A stretch of DNA of 64,000 nt from Burkholderia paludis (GTDB lineage: Bacteria > Pseudomonadota > Gammaproteobacteria > Burkholderiales > Burkholderiaceae). The stretch is from positions 87,661 to 151,660 of the forward strand of contig NZ_JPGL01000022.1 of the NCBI RefSeq assembly GCF_000732615.1, read 5' to 3'. Below, piece by piece: positions 24,725-34,432 of the stretch. Every line of letters begins with the position of its first letter. Position 1 is the stretch's first letter. Below the pieces are notes generated by a model. That model was not told the origin of the DNA. It saw only the letters and a list, made by a program, of their open reading frames with translations, and searched no databases. The position numbers and the translations under genes are program-made.

Positions 24725-25699
24725 TCAGACCGACGCCGCGCCGCGCTTCGCGGGGAACAGGCGCCGGAAGATCCGCACGAACGCGAGGCCGTGCTGCGAC
24801 CAGAAGCCTTCGCCGTAGGACACGCCTTCGACCTGATCGCGGATGCCGGTCGGCTCGATCGTGCGGTTCCACGACGCGGTGCCGAACATCATGTCCCACC
24901 ACGGAAACAGCACGCCGAAATTGCAGCCGTACTTGGTGCCTTCATGACCGTAGCCGACCGCATGGTGGCGCCGGTGGAAGATCGGGCTGACGAGCACGCG
25001 CTCGCCGAGCCAGCCGTACGACAGTTGCGCATTCGTATGCTGGATGCTCTGCAGGAAGTTGGTGACCGCGGTCAGCACGACGAACTGCGACGGCGACACG
25101 CCGATCACGAGCGCGATCGCCGCGAAGAAGCCGGCCTGGATCACGTCGTCGAGCAGGTGGTTGCGGTCGTCGCACCACAGCGACATCTGGCGCTGGCTGT
25201 GGTGCACGGCGTGCAGTTCCCACCAGATGCCGATCTTGTGCTGCCAGCGGTGATACCAGTAGCCCGCGAAATCGAGCACGACGAGATAGATCGCGAACGT
25301 GACGATCGGCTGCGACGTGACGCCCGGCCACAGGTAGTCGAGGTTGAGGTTCGCGACCCCGTACAGGCGCAGCCACGCCTGGAAGTTGTCGAACAGCGGC
25401 TGGAACGCGAAGAAGAACAGCAGCGAGAAGATCCCGAGCTTCGAGATCGCCGTGTAGATCACGTCGACCCGCACGGCCTTGCGGTCCTTCCAGTCCTCGA
25501 CGGGCCGCAGCGCCTCGAGCGGACGCAGCAGCACGAACATCACGACCATCTGCAACGCGCCGATCACGACCCAGTACAGCGCGTCGTAGGTGTCCTCGTC
25601 GTAGTCCATCATGTCGAACTTGAAGAGGAGCGGCTGCACGATGTCGACGTACAGCCAGGTCTGGATGTTCGACACGAAGGTATCGATCAGGTGAAGCAT
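24725..25699 (-). CDS. sterol desaturase / fatty acid hydroxylase family membrane protein
   Basis: This 324-residue integral-membrane di-iron enzyme of the fatty-acid-hydroxylase superfamily shows the His-cluster pattern: YHRWQHK, then ELHAVHHSQRQM, then HRRHHAVGYGHEG. These supply the eight-His iron ligands. Four to five hydrophobic stretches precede or surround them. Members hydroxylate or desaturate lipids such as sterols, sphingolipids or carotenoids; the substrate here is unknown. It follows the beta-propeller gene by 16 bp and is probably in one transcript with it. Start chosen at MLHLIDTFVSNI, where homology begins. Confidence 0.87.
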   Translation of the reverse strand: MLHLIDTFVSNIQTWLYVDIVQPLLFKFDMMDYDEDTYDALYWVVIGALQMVVMFVLLRPLEALRPVEDWKDRKAVRVDVIYTAISKLGIFSLLFFFAFQPLFDNFQAWLRLYGVANLNLDYLWPGVTSQPIVTFAIYLVVLDFAGYWYHRWQHKIGIWWELHAVHHSQRQMSLWCDDRNHLLDDVIQAGFFAAIALVIGVSPSQFVVLTAVTNFLQSIQHTNAQLSYGWLGERVLVSPIFHRRHHAVGYGHEGTKYGCNFGVLFPWWDMMFGTASWNRTIEPTGIRDQVEGVSYGEGFWSQHGLAFVRIFRRLFPAKRGAASV

Positions 25700-25715
25700 C
25701 GGGCGCCTCCGTGCG

Positions 25716-26705
25716 TTACGCGCCGTTCGCCGCGCGCCACGGCGCGCGATCGAAGAAATAGATGCCGTGCGGCGAGCGGCCGACGGCAATCGTCTGCACC
25801 AGCTTGCGCGACGCGAGATCGATGATCCCGACCTTCTTCGCGAAACGGAACGTCACCCACAGCGTCTTCTTGTCGGCGGACAGCTCCATGTCGTCCGGGC
25901 CCGGCAGCAGGCCGGTGATGTCGCCGACATTGGTGAGCGTGTTCTCGTCGATGATGCTGATCGTGTTCGCAACCCGGTTCGTCACCGCGACGTGGGTGCC
26001 GTCGGCGAGCGAGCGGAAGTTGTGCGCGCCCTTGCCCGTGACGATCTGCTTGACGACCTTCTGGTTGCGCCAGTCGACCACCGCGACGTAATCCGAGCCC
26101 GTCATCCCGACGAGCAGGTACTTGTCGTCCGGCGTGAGCCACAGGCCGGCCGGCACCTTGCCGACCTTCATCTTCCACTTGACCGTCTGCGTCGCCAGGT
26201 CGATCGCCGCGATCTCGCCGGAGACCTGCAGCGACACGAGCACCGTCTTGCTGTCCTTCGTGAATGCGAGGTGGCTCGGCATCACTTCCAGCGGCACGCG
26301 CTTCGCGAGATGCAGGTCGCGGCCGTCGTAGCTGTAGATGTCGACGCGGTCGAGGCGCAGGCCGGCCGCCGCGAACCACTTGCGGTCGGGCGAGAAGCCG
26401 AGCTGGTAGGGATCGTCGATCCCTTCGACGGTGCGCTGCAGCTTGCCCGTCTTCGGATCGAGGAACATCAGGCTGTTCGAGACCGAATTTGCAACGATCA
26501 GCGACGAATTGTCGGGCGTCACCATCAGGTGGTGAGGTTCCTTGCCGGTCGGCATCGTGCCGACGACCTCGCGGGTCTGCTGGTCGATCAGGGAAAGCGT
26601 CGCTTCGGCCGAATTCAGGACGATCACGTTATTCGCGTGGGCGGCGGGCGCCAGCACGGCGGCGGCCAGCGCGAGCGTGCGGCCGAGGGAAAGAAAAGTG
26701 CGCAT
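25716..26705 (-). CDS. secreted YVTN-type beta-propeller protein
   Basis: This 329-residue protein has a signal peptide (MRTFLSLGRTLALAAAVLA, cleavage after AHA). A seven-bladed propeller of about 40-residue repeats follows, for example VVGTMPTGKEPHHLMVTPDN, VGKVPAGLWLTPDDKYL and IAVGRSPHGIYF. This is the cytochrome-d1/YVTN architecture without heme-binding or catalytic residues that I can identify. It is likely periplasmic and acts in binding or scaffolding. It is the first gene of a two-gene unit with the fatty acid hydroxylase. Confidence 0.85.
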   Translation of the reverse strand: MRTFLSLGRTLALAAAVLAPAAHANNVIVLNSAEATLSLIDQQTREVVGTMPTGKEPHHLMVTPDNSSLIVANSVSNSLMFLDPKTGKLQRTVEGIDDPYQLGFSPDRKWFAAAGLRLDRVDIYSYDGRDLHLAKRVPLEVMPSHLAFTKDSKTVLVSLQVSGEIAAIDLATQTVKWKMKVGKVPAGLWLTPDDKYLLVGMTGSDYVAVVDWRNQKVVKQIVTGKGAHNFRSLADGTHVAVTNRVANTISIIDENTLTNVGDITGLLPGPDDMELSADKKTLWVTFRFAKKVGIIDLASRKLVQTIAVGRSPHGIYFFDRAPWRAANGA

Positions 26706-26745
26706 GAAGACTCACGTCGTGGAACAACCGTCATTGTAAAACGTT

Positions 26746-26764
26746 CAACCGGCCCCGCCGGTTG
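26746..26764. repeat. hairpin in the gap upstream of the propeller gene
   Basis: CAACCGG/CCGGTTG with a 5-nt loop lies 41 bp upstream of the propeller gene and 87 bp after hrpA. It may be the hrpA transcript end. The rest of the gap (26765-26850) is very GC-rich, with overlapping GGCC palindromes and no gene. Confidence 0.35.
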
Positions 26765-26850
26765 ACGCAAGCCGACCTTGCGCCACTTGGACGCACGGCG
26801 CGGCCGGCCGGGGCCGGCCGCCGGCGCCGGGCCGGGAAACCACTGCCGCA

Positions 26851-29800
26851 CTAGCGCTGCATCGACTCCCAGACCTTGTGCAGACGCTTGACAGAGACCG
26901 GCATCGGCGTGCGCAGTTCCTGCGCGAACAGCGAAATCCGCAACTCCTCGAGCAGCCAGCGGAATTCCGCGAGCCGCGAGTCGGCGACGCCGCCGCGCTG
27001 CGACACCGCGCGCTGGTACTGCTGGGCCAGCGGCAGCAGGTCGGCCGACTGCTTCGCGTCGCGCGCCGGATCGGCCTTCAGCTTGTCGATCCGCAGCGCG
27101 ATGCCCTTCAGGTAGCGCGGAAAGTGCGCCAGTTGCGCGTAAGGGGTGTCGATCACGAAGCGCTTGCCGACCAGCGCGCCGAGCTGCTGCTGCAGATCCG
27201 CGTGCGCCTGCGCGAACGGCTTCGCCTGCGCGAGCTTCTTCGCGAGCCCCGCGTACTCGGCCAGGATCTGCCCGACCAGCCGCGCGATTTCCTGCGCGAG
27301 CAGGTTCAGGCGGCTGCGGCCCTCGTCGCGGCGCGCGTGGAAGCTCGCGTCGTCGTCGGGCAGCGGGTCCTGCAGGCACGCGCGGTCGAGCGCCGTGTCG
27401 ATCAGCTGGTCGCGCAGCTCGTCCTGCGTGCCGAGCGACATGTACTGCATCGCCATCTCGCGCAAGCCCGGCAGGTTCTTCTCGAGGAACTTGATCGGCT
27501 CCTTCAGCTGCAGCGCGAACAACCGCCGCAGGCCGGCCCGGTGGATGCGCGCGGCTTCCTCCGGCGAATCGAACACCTCGACGTCGCAATGCGTGCCGCG
27601 ATCGACGAGCGCCGGATAGCCGTACAACGTCTGCCCGCGCCGGCGGATCTCCAGCAGCTCGGGCAGCTTGCCGAAATTCCAGGTCGTCAGGTTCTCGTAC
27701 AGCGCGGTCGCGCCGGCTTCCGCCGGGGCGGCCGTCTGCGGCGCCGCGCCCTTGCCCGATTTCGCGCCGCGACCAGCGGCAACGGGCGCGGCAGGCGCCG
27801 CCGGCGCCTGGCCGACGGCCTGACCGGGATCGGCGTCGCCGCCGACCGCGATCGTCGACGCGGCCGCGATCTTCTGGAACTGCTGCTGTGCCTGCGCGCC
27901 CAGCTCCTGGCGAAGCTGCGCGAGGTTGCGCCCCATCGCGAGCTGGCGACCGTGCTCGTCGATCACCTTGAAATTCATGAACAGGTGCGCGGGCAGCGTC
28001 TCGAGCTTGAAGTCGGCCGTTTTCATCGCGACCTGCGTCTCGCCGCGCACGTCGGCGATCAGCGCCTCGACGAGCCCGCCCGCACCGAAACGCTCGCGGC
28101 CCATCCGCTCGACGAAGCCGGCCGCGTACTCGGGCAGCGGCACGCAATGGCGGCGCAGCTTCTGCGGCAGCGACTTCAGCAGCAACTGCACCTTTTCCTT
28201 CAGCATCCCCGGCACGAGCCACTCGCAACGGCGCGCGTCGACCTGGTTCAGCGCATAGAGCGGCACCGCGAGCGTCACGCCGTCGCGCGGCGTGCCGGGC
28301 TCGAAGTGATACGTCAGCGCCATCTCGACGCCGGCCATCGTCGCGCGCTTCGGGAACAGCTCGGTCGTCACGCCGGCCGCCTCGTGGCGCATCAGGTCGT
28401 CGCGCGACAGGTACAGCAGCCGCGACTTGTCCTCGGACTGGCCGCCCTTCTTCGCCTCGTCGCGATACCAGCGCTCGAACGCGGCGCCCGTGTGGATCCC
28501 CTCGGGAATCGCGTGGTCGTAGAACGCGTAGATCAGCTCGTCGTCGACCAGCACGTCCTGCCGGCGCGACTTGTGCTCGAGCTGCTCGATGTCGGCGAGC
28601 AGCTTGCGGTTGTGCGCGAAGAACGCGAGCTTCGTATCGAATTCGCCGTCGACGAGCGCGCCGCGGATGAACAGCTCGCGCGCACGCGCCGGGTCCTGCC
28701 TGCCGAACGCGACCCGCCGGCGGTGATAGATCGGCAGCCCGTACAGCGTCGCGCGCTCGTACGCGCTGACCTGCGCCGGGCGCTTTTCCCAGTGCGGCTC
28801 CGACAGCGATTTCTTCAGCAGGTGCGCACCGATCTTCTCGACCCACTCGGGTTCGATCTTCGCGAGGCAGCGCGCGTACAGCCGGCTCGTCTCGACGAGC
28901 TCGGCCGCCATCACCCAGCGGCCGGCCTTCTTGGCGAGCACCGAGCCCGGCCACAGGTAGAACTTGATCCCGCGCGCGCCGAGATAGTGCGGATCGTCGT
29001 CGGCCTTCAGGCCGAGGTTGCCGAGCAGGCCCGTCAACAGGGCCAGATGGACCTGCTCGTAGGTCGCCTCGACTTCGTTGAGCCGCCAGCCGTGCTCGCG
29101 CACCACCGTCAGCAGTTGCGAATGCACGTCGCGCCATTCGCGCAGCCGCAGGTGCGACAGGAAGTTCTGCCGGCACGCGTCGACCAGCTGGCGATTCGAC
29201 TTCTTGTGCGCGACCGCCTCCTCGAACCATGCCCAGATCTTCAGCCACTGCAGGAATTCCGAGCGCTCGTCGGCAAACCGGCGGTGCGCCTGGTCGGCCT
29301 GTTCCTGCGCTTCGACCGGACGGTCGCGCGGGTCCTGCACGGACAGCGCGCTCGCGATGATCAGCACCTCGCGCAGCGACTGCTGGTCACGCGCGGCGAG
29401 GATCATCCGGCCGACGCGCGGGTCGAGCGGCAGTCGCGCGAGTTCGCGGCCGAGCGGCGTCAGCGCATTGTCGTCATCGACCGCGCCGAGTTCGTTGAGC
29501 AGCTGGTAGCCGTCCGCGATCGCGCGGCCCGGCGGCGGTTCGAGAAACGGAAACGATTCGATCGCCGTCAGGTGCAGCGACTTCATCCGCAGGATCACCG
29601 ACGCGAGCGACGAGCGCAGGATTTCCGGATCGGTGAAGCGCGCGCGCGCCTGGTAGTCGCTTTCCTCGTACAAGCGGATGCAGACGCCGTCGGCCACGCG
29701 GCCGCACCGGCCCGCGCGCTGGTTCGCCGCCGCCTGCGAGATCGACTCGACCTGCAGCTGCTCGACCTTGTTCCGGTACGAATAGCGCTTCACGCGCGCG

Positions 29801-31062
29801 AGCCCGGTATCGACAACGTAGCGGATGCCCGGCACCGTCAGCGACGTCTCGGCCACGTTGGTCGCGAGCACGATCCGGCGCGCGTTCGAGGCCTTGAATA
29901 CCTTGTCCTGATCGGTCGCGGAGAGCCGCGCGAACAGCGGCAGGATCTCGGTGTGCGGCGGGTGGTGCTTGCGCAGCGCCTCGGCCGCCTCGCGGATCTC
30001 GCGCTCGCCGGGCAGGAACACGAGCACGTCGCCGGAGCCTTCGCGGCACAGCTCGTCCACCGCGTCGACGATTGCGTCCATCAGGTCGCGCTCGGCTTCG
30101 CGGGCTGTCTTCACCCGATCGCGGCCGGCCGTGCCTTCGGCATGCTTCACGGCCGGACGATCTTCCGCCACCGGGCGGTAGCGCATCTCGACCGGATACA
30201 GCCGCCCGCTCACCTCGATCACGGGCGCCGGACGCTCGTCGGTGCCGAAATGGCGCGCGAAGCGATCGGCGTCGATCGTCGCGGACGTGACGATCAGCTT
30301 CAGGTCCGGCCGCCGCGGCAGGATTTCCTTCAGGTAGCCGAGCAGGAAGTCGATGTTCAGGCTGCGCTCGTGCGCCTCGTCGATGATCAGCGTGTCGTAC
30401 GCCTTCAGCAGCGGATCGGTCTGCGTCTCGGCGAGCAGGATGCCGTCCGTCATCAGCTTCACGGACGCGCCCGGCGCGAGGTTGTCGGTAAAGCGCACCT
30501 TGTAGCCGACCACTTCGCCGAACGGTGTGCCAAGCTCCTCGGCGATCCGGCGGCCGGTGGACGACGCGGCGAGGCGGCGCGGCTGCGTATGGCCGATCAG
30601 GCCCGTCCCGCCGGCGCCGAGGCCGCGACCGAGGTCGAGACAGATCTTCGGCAACTGCGTGGTCTTGCCCGAGCCGGTTTCGCCGCAGACGATGACAACC
30701 TGATGACCGGCGATCGCGCGCGCGATTTCGTCGCGCTTGCCCGACACGGGCAGGCTTTCGGGGTACGTGATCGGCGGAACGGGATTCGGCGGCGCGCCCC
30801 TCGACGCGGCGGCGCGCGGCGCGCGCTCGCGGCGCGGCGGCGGCGCATCCGTTGCACGGGGTGCTTCCTGCGCGGCCGGCTGGCGCGGATCGCCGCGCCG
30901 CTCGGCGCCGCGCGGCGCGTGCGTGCGCTCGCCCGCCTGCCGCTCCTGCTGCTGGCGCGGCGGCTGGCCCTGCTGCTGGCGCGCATCGGCCGCACCATCC
31001 GGGTGCCGGGCCGACGGCGCTTTGGCCCGCGTCGGCGCGGGACTTTTAGGTACATTCGACAT
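26851..31062 (-). CDS. hrpA: ATP-dependent RNA helicase HrpA
   Basis: This 1403-residue DEAH-box helicase has a low-complexity Arg/Gln/Ala-rich N-terminal extension (about 1-95). RecA-like domains follow with Walker A GETGSGKTTQLPK and DEAH in IIDEAHERS, and motif VI in QRAGRCGRVADG. The helicase-associated and OB regions come next, then the long DUF3418 C-terminal half typical of bacterial HrpA. Length is close to E. coli HrpA (about 1300) plus the extension. HrpA rescues stalled or collided ribosomes and processes mRNA. Its start is only 23 bp from the divergent argA start, so the two promoters must overlap coding sequence. Confidence 0.95.
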   Translation of the reverse strand: MSNVPKSPAPTRAKAPSARHPDGAADARQQQGQPPRQQQERQAGERTHAPRGAERRGDPRQPAAQEAPRATDAPPPRRERAPRAAASRGAPPNPVPPITYPESLPVSGKRDEIARAIAGHQVVIVCGETGSGKTTQLPKICLDLGRGLGAGGTGLIGHTQPRRLAASSTGRRIAEELGTPFGEVVGYKVRFTDNLAPGASVKLMTDGILLAETQTDPLLKAYDTLIIDEAHERSLNIDFLLGYLKEILPRRPDLKLIVTSATIDADRFARHFGTDERPAPVIEVSGRLYPVEMRYRPVAEDRPAVKHAEGTAGRDRVKTAREAERDLMDAIVDAVDELCREGSGDVLVFLPGEREIREAAEALRKHHPPHTEILPLFARLSATDQDKVFKASNARRIVLATNVAETSLTVPGIRYVVDTGLARVKRYSYRNKVEQLQVESISQAAANQRAGRCGRVADGVCIRLYEESDYQARARFTDPEILRSSLASVILRMKSLHLTAIESFPFLEPPPGRAIADGYQLLNELGAVDDDNALTPLGRELARLPLDPRVGRMILAARDQQSLREVLIIASALSVQDPRDRPVEAQEQADQAHRRFADERSEFLQWLKIWAWFEEAVAHKKSNRQLVDACRQNFLSHLRLREWRDVHSQLLTVVREHGWRLNEVEATYEQVHLALLTGLLGNLGLKADDDPHYLGARGIKFYLWPGSVLAKKAGRWVMAAELVETSRLYARCLAKIEPEWVEKIGAHLLKKSLSEPHWEKRPAQVSAYERATLYGLPIYHRRRVAFGRQDPARARELFIRGALVDGEFDTKLAFFAHNRKLLADIEQLEHKSRRQDVLVDDELIYAFYDHAIPEGIHTGAAFERWYRDEAKKGGQSEDKSRLLYLSRDDLMRHEAAGVTTELFPKRATMAGVEMALTYHFEPGTPRDGVTLAVPLYALNQVDARRCEWLVPGMLKEKVQLLLKSLPQKLRRHCVPLPEYAAGFVERMGRERFGAGGLVEALIADVRGETQVAMKTADFKLETLPAHLFMNFKVIDEHGRQLAMGRNLAQLRQELGAQAQQQFQKIAAASTIAVGGDADPGQAVGQAPAAPAAPVAAGRGAKSGKGAAPQTAAPAEAGATALYENLTTWNFGKLPELLEIRRRGQTLYGYPALVDRGTHCDVEVFDSPEEAARIHRAGLRRLFALQLKEPIKFLEKNLPGLREMAMQYMSLGTQDELRDQLIDTALDRACLQDPLPDDDASFHARRDEGRSRLNLLAQEIARLVGQILAEYAGLAKKLAQAKPFAQAHADLQQQLGALVGKRFVIDTPYAQLAHFPRYLKGIALRIDKLKADPARDAKQSADLLPLAQQYQRAVSQRGGVADSRLAEFRWLLEELRISLFAQELRTPMPVSVKRLHKVWESMQR

Positions 31063-31072
31063 GGGGGCGCAT

Positions 31073-31078
31073 TATAAT
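31073..31078 (+). promoter_or_regulatory. candidate -10 element of argA
   Basis: A perfect TATAAT ends 7 bp before the argA ATG, in the 23-bp space between the divergent hrpA and argA starts. No good -35 is seen (GGTACA at 18 bp is a weak match). If used, transcription would start at or within a base or two of the ATG. Confidence 0.5.
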
Positions 31079-31085
31079 CCCGCCC

Positions 31086-32465
31086 ATGAATTCCCAAACC
31101 GACCTCCCCCCCGCCCAGACCGGCGCCGCGACGCCGCCGGCCACCGACGATTCGGCCGCCAGTCACGCGCAGTTCGTCGACTGGATGCGCTCCGTCGCGC
31201 CCTATATCCACAAGTTCCGCAACAGCACGTTCGTCGTGGGGTTCGGCGGCGAGGTGGTGCAGCAGGGGCTGCTGAACGCGCTCGTGTCCGACATCGCGCT
31301 GCTGCAGGCGATGGGCATCCAGATCGTGCTGGTGCACGGCTCGCGCCCGCAGGTCGAGGAGCAGTTGAGCCTGCACGGCGTCGAATCGGAGTTTTCGCAC
31401 GGCCTGCGGATCACCGATGCGCGCGCGCTCGAATCCGCGAAGGAAGCGGCCGGCGAAGTGCGCCTCGACATCGAGGCCGCGATCAGCCAGGGGCTGCCGA
31501 ACTCGCCGATGGCGCACGCGCACATCAGCGTCGTGTCGGGCAACTTCGTGACCGCGCGGCCGGTGGGGATTCTCGACGGGGTCGATTTCGCGCATACGGG
31601 CATCGTGCGCAAGATCGACGCCGAATCGATCCGTCATTCGCTCGCGAGCCGCAAGCTCGTGTTGCTGTCGCCGCTCGGCTTCTCGCCCACCGGCGAAGCG
31701 TTCAACCTGTCGATGGAGGACGTCGCCTCGGCCGCCGCGATCGCGCTGCGCGCCGACAAGATCGTGTTCCTGACCGAAGGCCCCGGCATCGTCGACGACG
31801 AAGGCGAGCTGATCCGCGAAATGTCGCTCGACGCGGCGGCCGAACTGCTCGATTCGGGCAACATCCAGGGCGACGACGCGTTCTTCCTGAAGCATTCGAT
31901 CCGCGCGTGCCGCGGCGGCGTGACGCGTGCGCACCTGATCCCGCAGTCGCTGGACGGCAGCATGCTGCTCGAACTGTTCCTGCACGACGGCGTCGGCACG
32001 ATGATCTCGTACGAGAACCTCGAAAGCCTGCGCGAGGCGACGCCGGACGACGTCGGCGGCATCCTGTCGCTGATCGAGCCGCTCGAGACGGACGGCACGC
32101 TGGTGCGGCGCGGCCGCCACCAGATCGAGCGCGACATCGACCACTTCTCGGTGATCGAGCACGATGGCGTGCTGTTCGGCTGCGCGGCGCTGTATCCGTA
32201 CCAGCAGGAGAAGATCGGCGAGATGGCGTGCCTGACGGTCGCGCCGGAAGCGCAGGGCTCGGGCGACGGCGAACGCCTGCTCAAGCGCATCGAGCAGCGC
32301 GCCCGCGCGCGCGGCCTCACGCACATCTTCGTGCTGACGACGCGCACCGAGCACTGGTTCCTCAAGCGCGGCTTCGTCAAGGTCAGCGTCGACGACCTGC
32401 CGGAAGACCGCCGCAAACTCTATAACTGGCAGCGCAAGTCGCTCGTGCTGATGAAGCAGCTCTGA
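31086..32465 (+). CDS. argA: amino-acid N-acetyltransferase (N-acetylglutamate synthase)
   Basis: This 459-residue enzyme acetylates glutamate with acetyl-CoA, the first step of arginine synthesis. The N-terminal amino-acid-kinase-like domain (about 45-300, [16 protein letters not shown]) binds arginine for feedback control. The C-terminal GNAT domain (about 310-459, [17 protein letters not shown]) is catalytic. Length equals classical betaproteobacterial and gammaproteobacterial ArgA. It is followed after 50 bp by yggX, apparently on the same transcript. No clear Shine-Dalgarno precedes the ATG, which fits the leaderless possibility noted for the TATAAT element. Confidence 0.95.
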
Positions 32466-32515
32466 GCGCAGGCACGACTGCCCTCCCCCCAGACCGATTA
32501 CAGGAGAAGTACACG

Positions 32516-32791
32516 ATGGCTCGAATGATCCAATGCGCGAAGCTCGGCAAGGAAGCCGAAGGCCTCGATTTCCCGCCGCTGCCGGGCGAACTCGGCAAGC
32601 GCATTTACGAGAGCGTCTCGAAGGAAGCGTGGCAGGGCTGGCTCAAGCAGCAGACGATGCTGATCAACGAAAACCGCCTGAACATGGCCGACCCGCGTGC
32701 GCGCCAGTACCTGATGAAGCAGACCGAGAAGTACTTCTTCGGCGACGGCGCCGACCAGGCGTCGGGCTACGTGCCGCCGACGGAAGGCTGA
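32516..32791 (+). CDS. yggX: Fe(II) trafficking / oxidative damage protection protein
   Basis: This 91-residue YggX family protein begins [19 protein letters not shown], with the conserved Cys near the N-terminus. It continues with [15 protein letters not shown] and the AR-YL---EKYFFG ending typical of the family. YggX limits Fenton damage to labile Fe-S clusters and may help iron delivery. AGGAGAAG lies upstream of the ATG. A 32-bp perfect palindrome with a T-run closes the argA-yggX unit. Confidence 0.95.
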
Positions 32792-32840
32792 AGACGCGAT
32801 GCGCGTGGGCCGGCCGAGCGCCGGCCCGCGCGCCGGAACG

Positions 32841-32879
32841 GAACGGCGCCGTGCGATCGCACGGCGCCGTTCTGCTTTT
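32841..32879 (+). terminator. intrinsic terminator after yggX
   Basis: A perfect 32-bp palindrome (32841-32872, arms beginning GAACGGCGCCGTGCGA) is followed by TCTGCTTTT, 50 bp past the yggX stop. On the other strand it lies after the MFS gene stop by 60 bp and could serve both. Confidence 0.85.
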
Positions 32880-32931
32880 GGGGCGCCTGCCTGGCGTGCG
32901 CCACGGCTGCCCCGCCGACGATCCGCGCCGC

Positions 32932-34344
32932 TCAGCCGGCCGGTTTCAGCGCACCGCCGTTGCCCGGCTGCTGCGTGCCGCCGCCCGGATCGTCGGCGCC
33001 CGCGCCGTCGGTACCCCATTCGGCCGCGTCGCTGCGTTCGGCCGTCGACAGCTCGTCCGCGCGATACCCGGTGCGATTCAGCAGCGCCAGCATGCACAGA
33101 AGCGACACGAGCGCGTAGAGCCCCGAGGCGACCGCGACGCCGACGATGCTGCCGGTCGCGTTCAGGATCGCCTGCGCGAGCACGGGCGTGCCGCCGCCGA
33201 CGACGAGCGCACTCAGCTGGTAGGCGAGCGACAGGCCCGTATAGCGGATGTTGGCCGGAAACACGCGTGCGAGCACGCCGCCGACCGCGCCGTAGAACAT
33301 CGCGGACGGAATCGTCGAGATGCACATGCCCGCGACGGCGACCCAGTACGACCGCGTCGCAAGCGCATGGAACATCACGGGCATCAGCACGATCTCCGGA
33401 ATCAGGATCCAGCCCATCGCGCGGCGCATGTCGACCTTCGACACGAACCACGCGCCGACCGGCTGCATCAGGAACTGCACGACGAGCGAGATCGACAGGA
33501 TGCCGAGAAACGTCCCCTGCGCGTAGCCGAGCTCCTTCGTGGCCCACGACAGCGCGAACGTACTGCGGAAGTACGTGACGTTGATCACCGGCAGCGTGCC
33601 GGCCGCGAGCAGCACGACGACCCAGTGATCGCGCACGACGTCGCGCAGCGGCAGCTTCACCGTGCGCTTGCGCGCGAGCACGCGCTGCATGTCGGCCGAC
33701 TCCTCGAGCTTCAGCCGGATCACCATGCCGATGATCACGAGCACGGCCGACAGCAGGAACGGGATGCGCCAGCCCCACATCAGGAACGCGGGCGTCGGCA
33801 GCGCGCTCAGCGCGAAGAACGCCGCGGTCGCGAGCAGGTTGCCGGTGGGCGAGCCCTGCTGCGCGAACGCCGCATACAGGATGCTGCGGTGCTTCGGCGC
33901 GTTCTCGCTCGCGATCAGCACCGCGCCGCCCCACTCGCCGCCGACCGCGATGCCCTGCAGCACCCGCAGCACGACGAGGCCGGCCGGCGCCCATGCGCCG
34001 ATCTGCGCATAGCCGGGCAGCAGGCCGATGCCGGTGGTCGCGAGGCCCATCATCACCAGCGTGATCACGAGCGCGGTCTTGCGGCCGACGCGATCGCCGA
34101 GATGGCCGAACACGATTCCGCCGAGCGGCCGCGCGGCGAAGCCGGCCCAGAACGTGACGAACGCGAGCAGCGTCGCGACGCCGGGGTCCATCCCGCTGGA
34201 AAAGAACACCTTGCCGAACACGAGTGCCGCGGCCGTGCCGTAGATGTAGAAGTCGTACCACTCGATCGTGGTGCCGACGAACGCCGCGAAGGCGGCGCGG
34301 CCGGGCCGCGGATGCGCGGCGGGCGGGGATGACGGACGGCTCAT
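32932..34344 (-). CDS. MFS transporter, metabolite:H+ symporter (MHS) family
   Basis: This 470-residue twelve-helix inner-membrane symporter shows the MHS hallmarks TTIEWYDFYIYGTAAAL in helix 1, RPLGGIVFGHLGDRVGRK in loop 2-3, and GIAVGGEWGGAVL in helix 5. Relatives carry shikimate, citrate, proline/betaine or other carboxylates. The ATG at 34344 is chosen because GGAGAC lies 4 nt upstream; an ATG 12 bp earlier overlaps that site. It follows the CoA-transferase gene by 88 bp on the same strand, suggesting import of the acid processed by the cluster. Confidence 0.9.
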   Translation of the reverse strand: MSRPSSPPAAHPRPGRAAFAAFVGTTIEWYDFYIYGTAAALVFGKVFFSSGMDPGVATLLAFVTFWAGFAARPLGGIVFGHLGDRVGRKTALVITLVMMGLATTGIGLLPGYAQIGAWAPAGLVVLRVLQGIAVGGEWGGAVLIASENAPKHRSILYAAFAQQGSPTGNLLATAAFFALSALPTPAFLMWGWRIPFLLSAVLVIIGMVIRLKLEESADMQRVLARKRTVKLPLRDVVRDHWVVVLLAAGTLPVINVTYFRSTFALSWATKELGYAQGTFLGILSISLVVQFLMQPVGAWFVSKVDMRRAMGWILIPEIVLMPVMFHALATRSYWVAVAGMCISTIPSAMFYGAVGGVLARVFPANIRYTGLSLAYQLSALVVGGGTPVLAQAILNATGSIVGVAVASGLYALVSLLCMLALLNRTGYRADELSTAERSDAAEWGTDGAGADDPGGGTQQPGNGGALKPAG

Positions 34345-34432
34345 CGATGTCTCCATGGTTGCGTTCGGGGGCGCGACTGGCGCGCGCCTTTCCCGGGTGG
34401 CCGGCATGGCGCCGCCGGCCGGCGGCGTCGGG

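Noticed and set aside
26878..31077. A very long open frame opposite hrpA, and similar ones opposite the TonB receptor (6116-8902) and other genes
   Set aside because: In GC-rich DNA the frame complementary to a real gene often lacks stops. These proteins are Arg/Ala-rich, without domains, and the sense genes are unmistakable.
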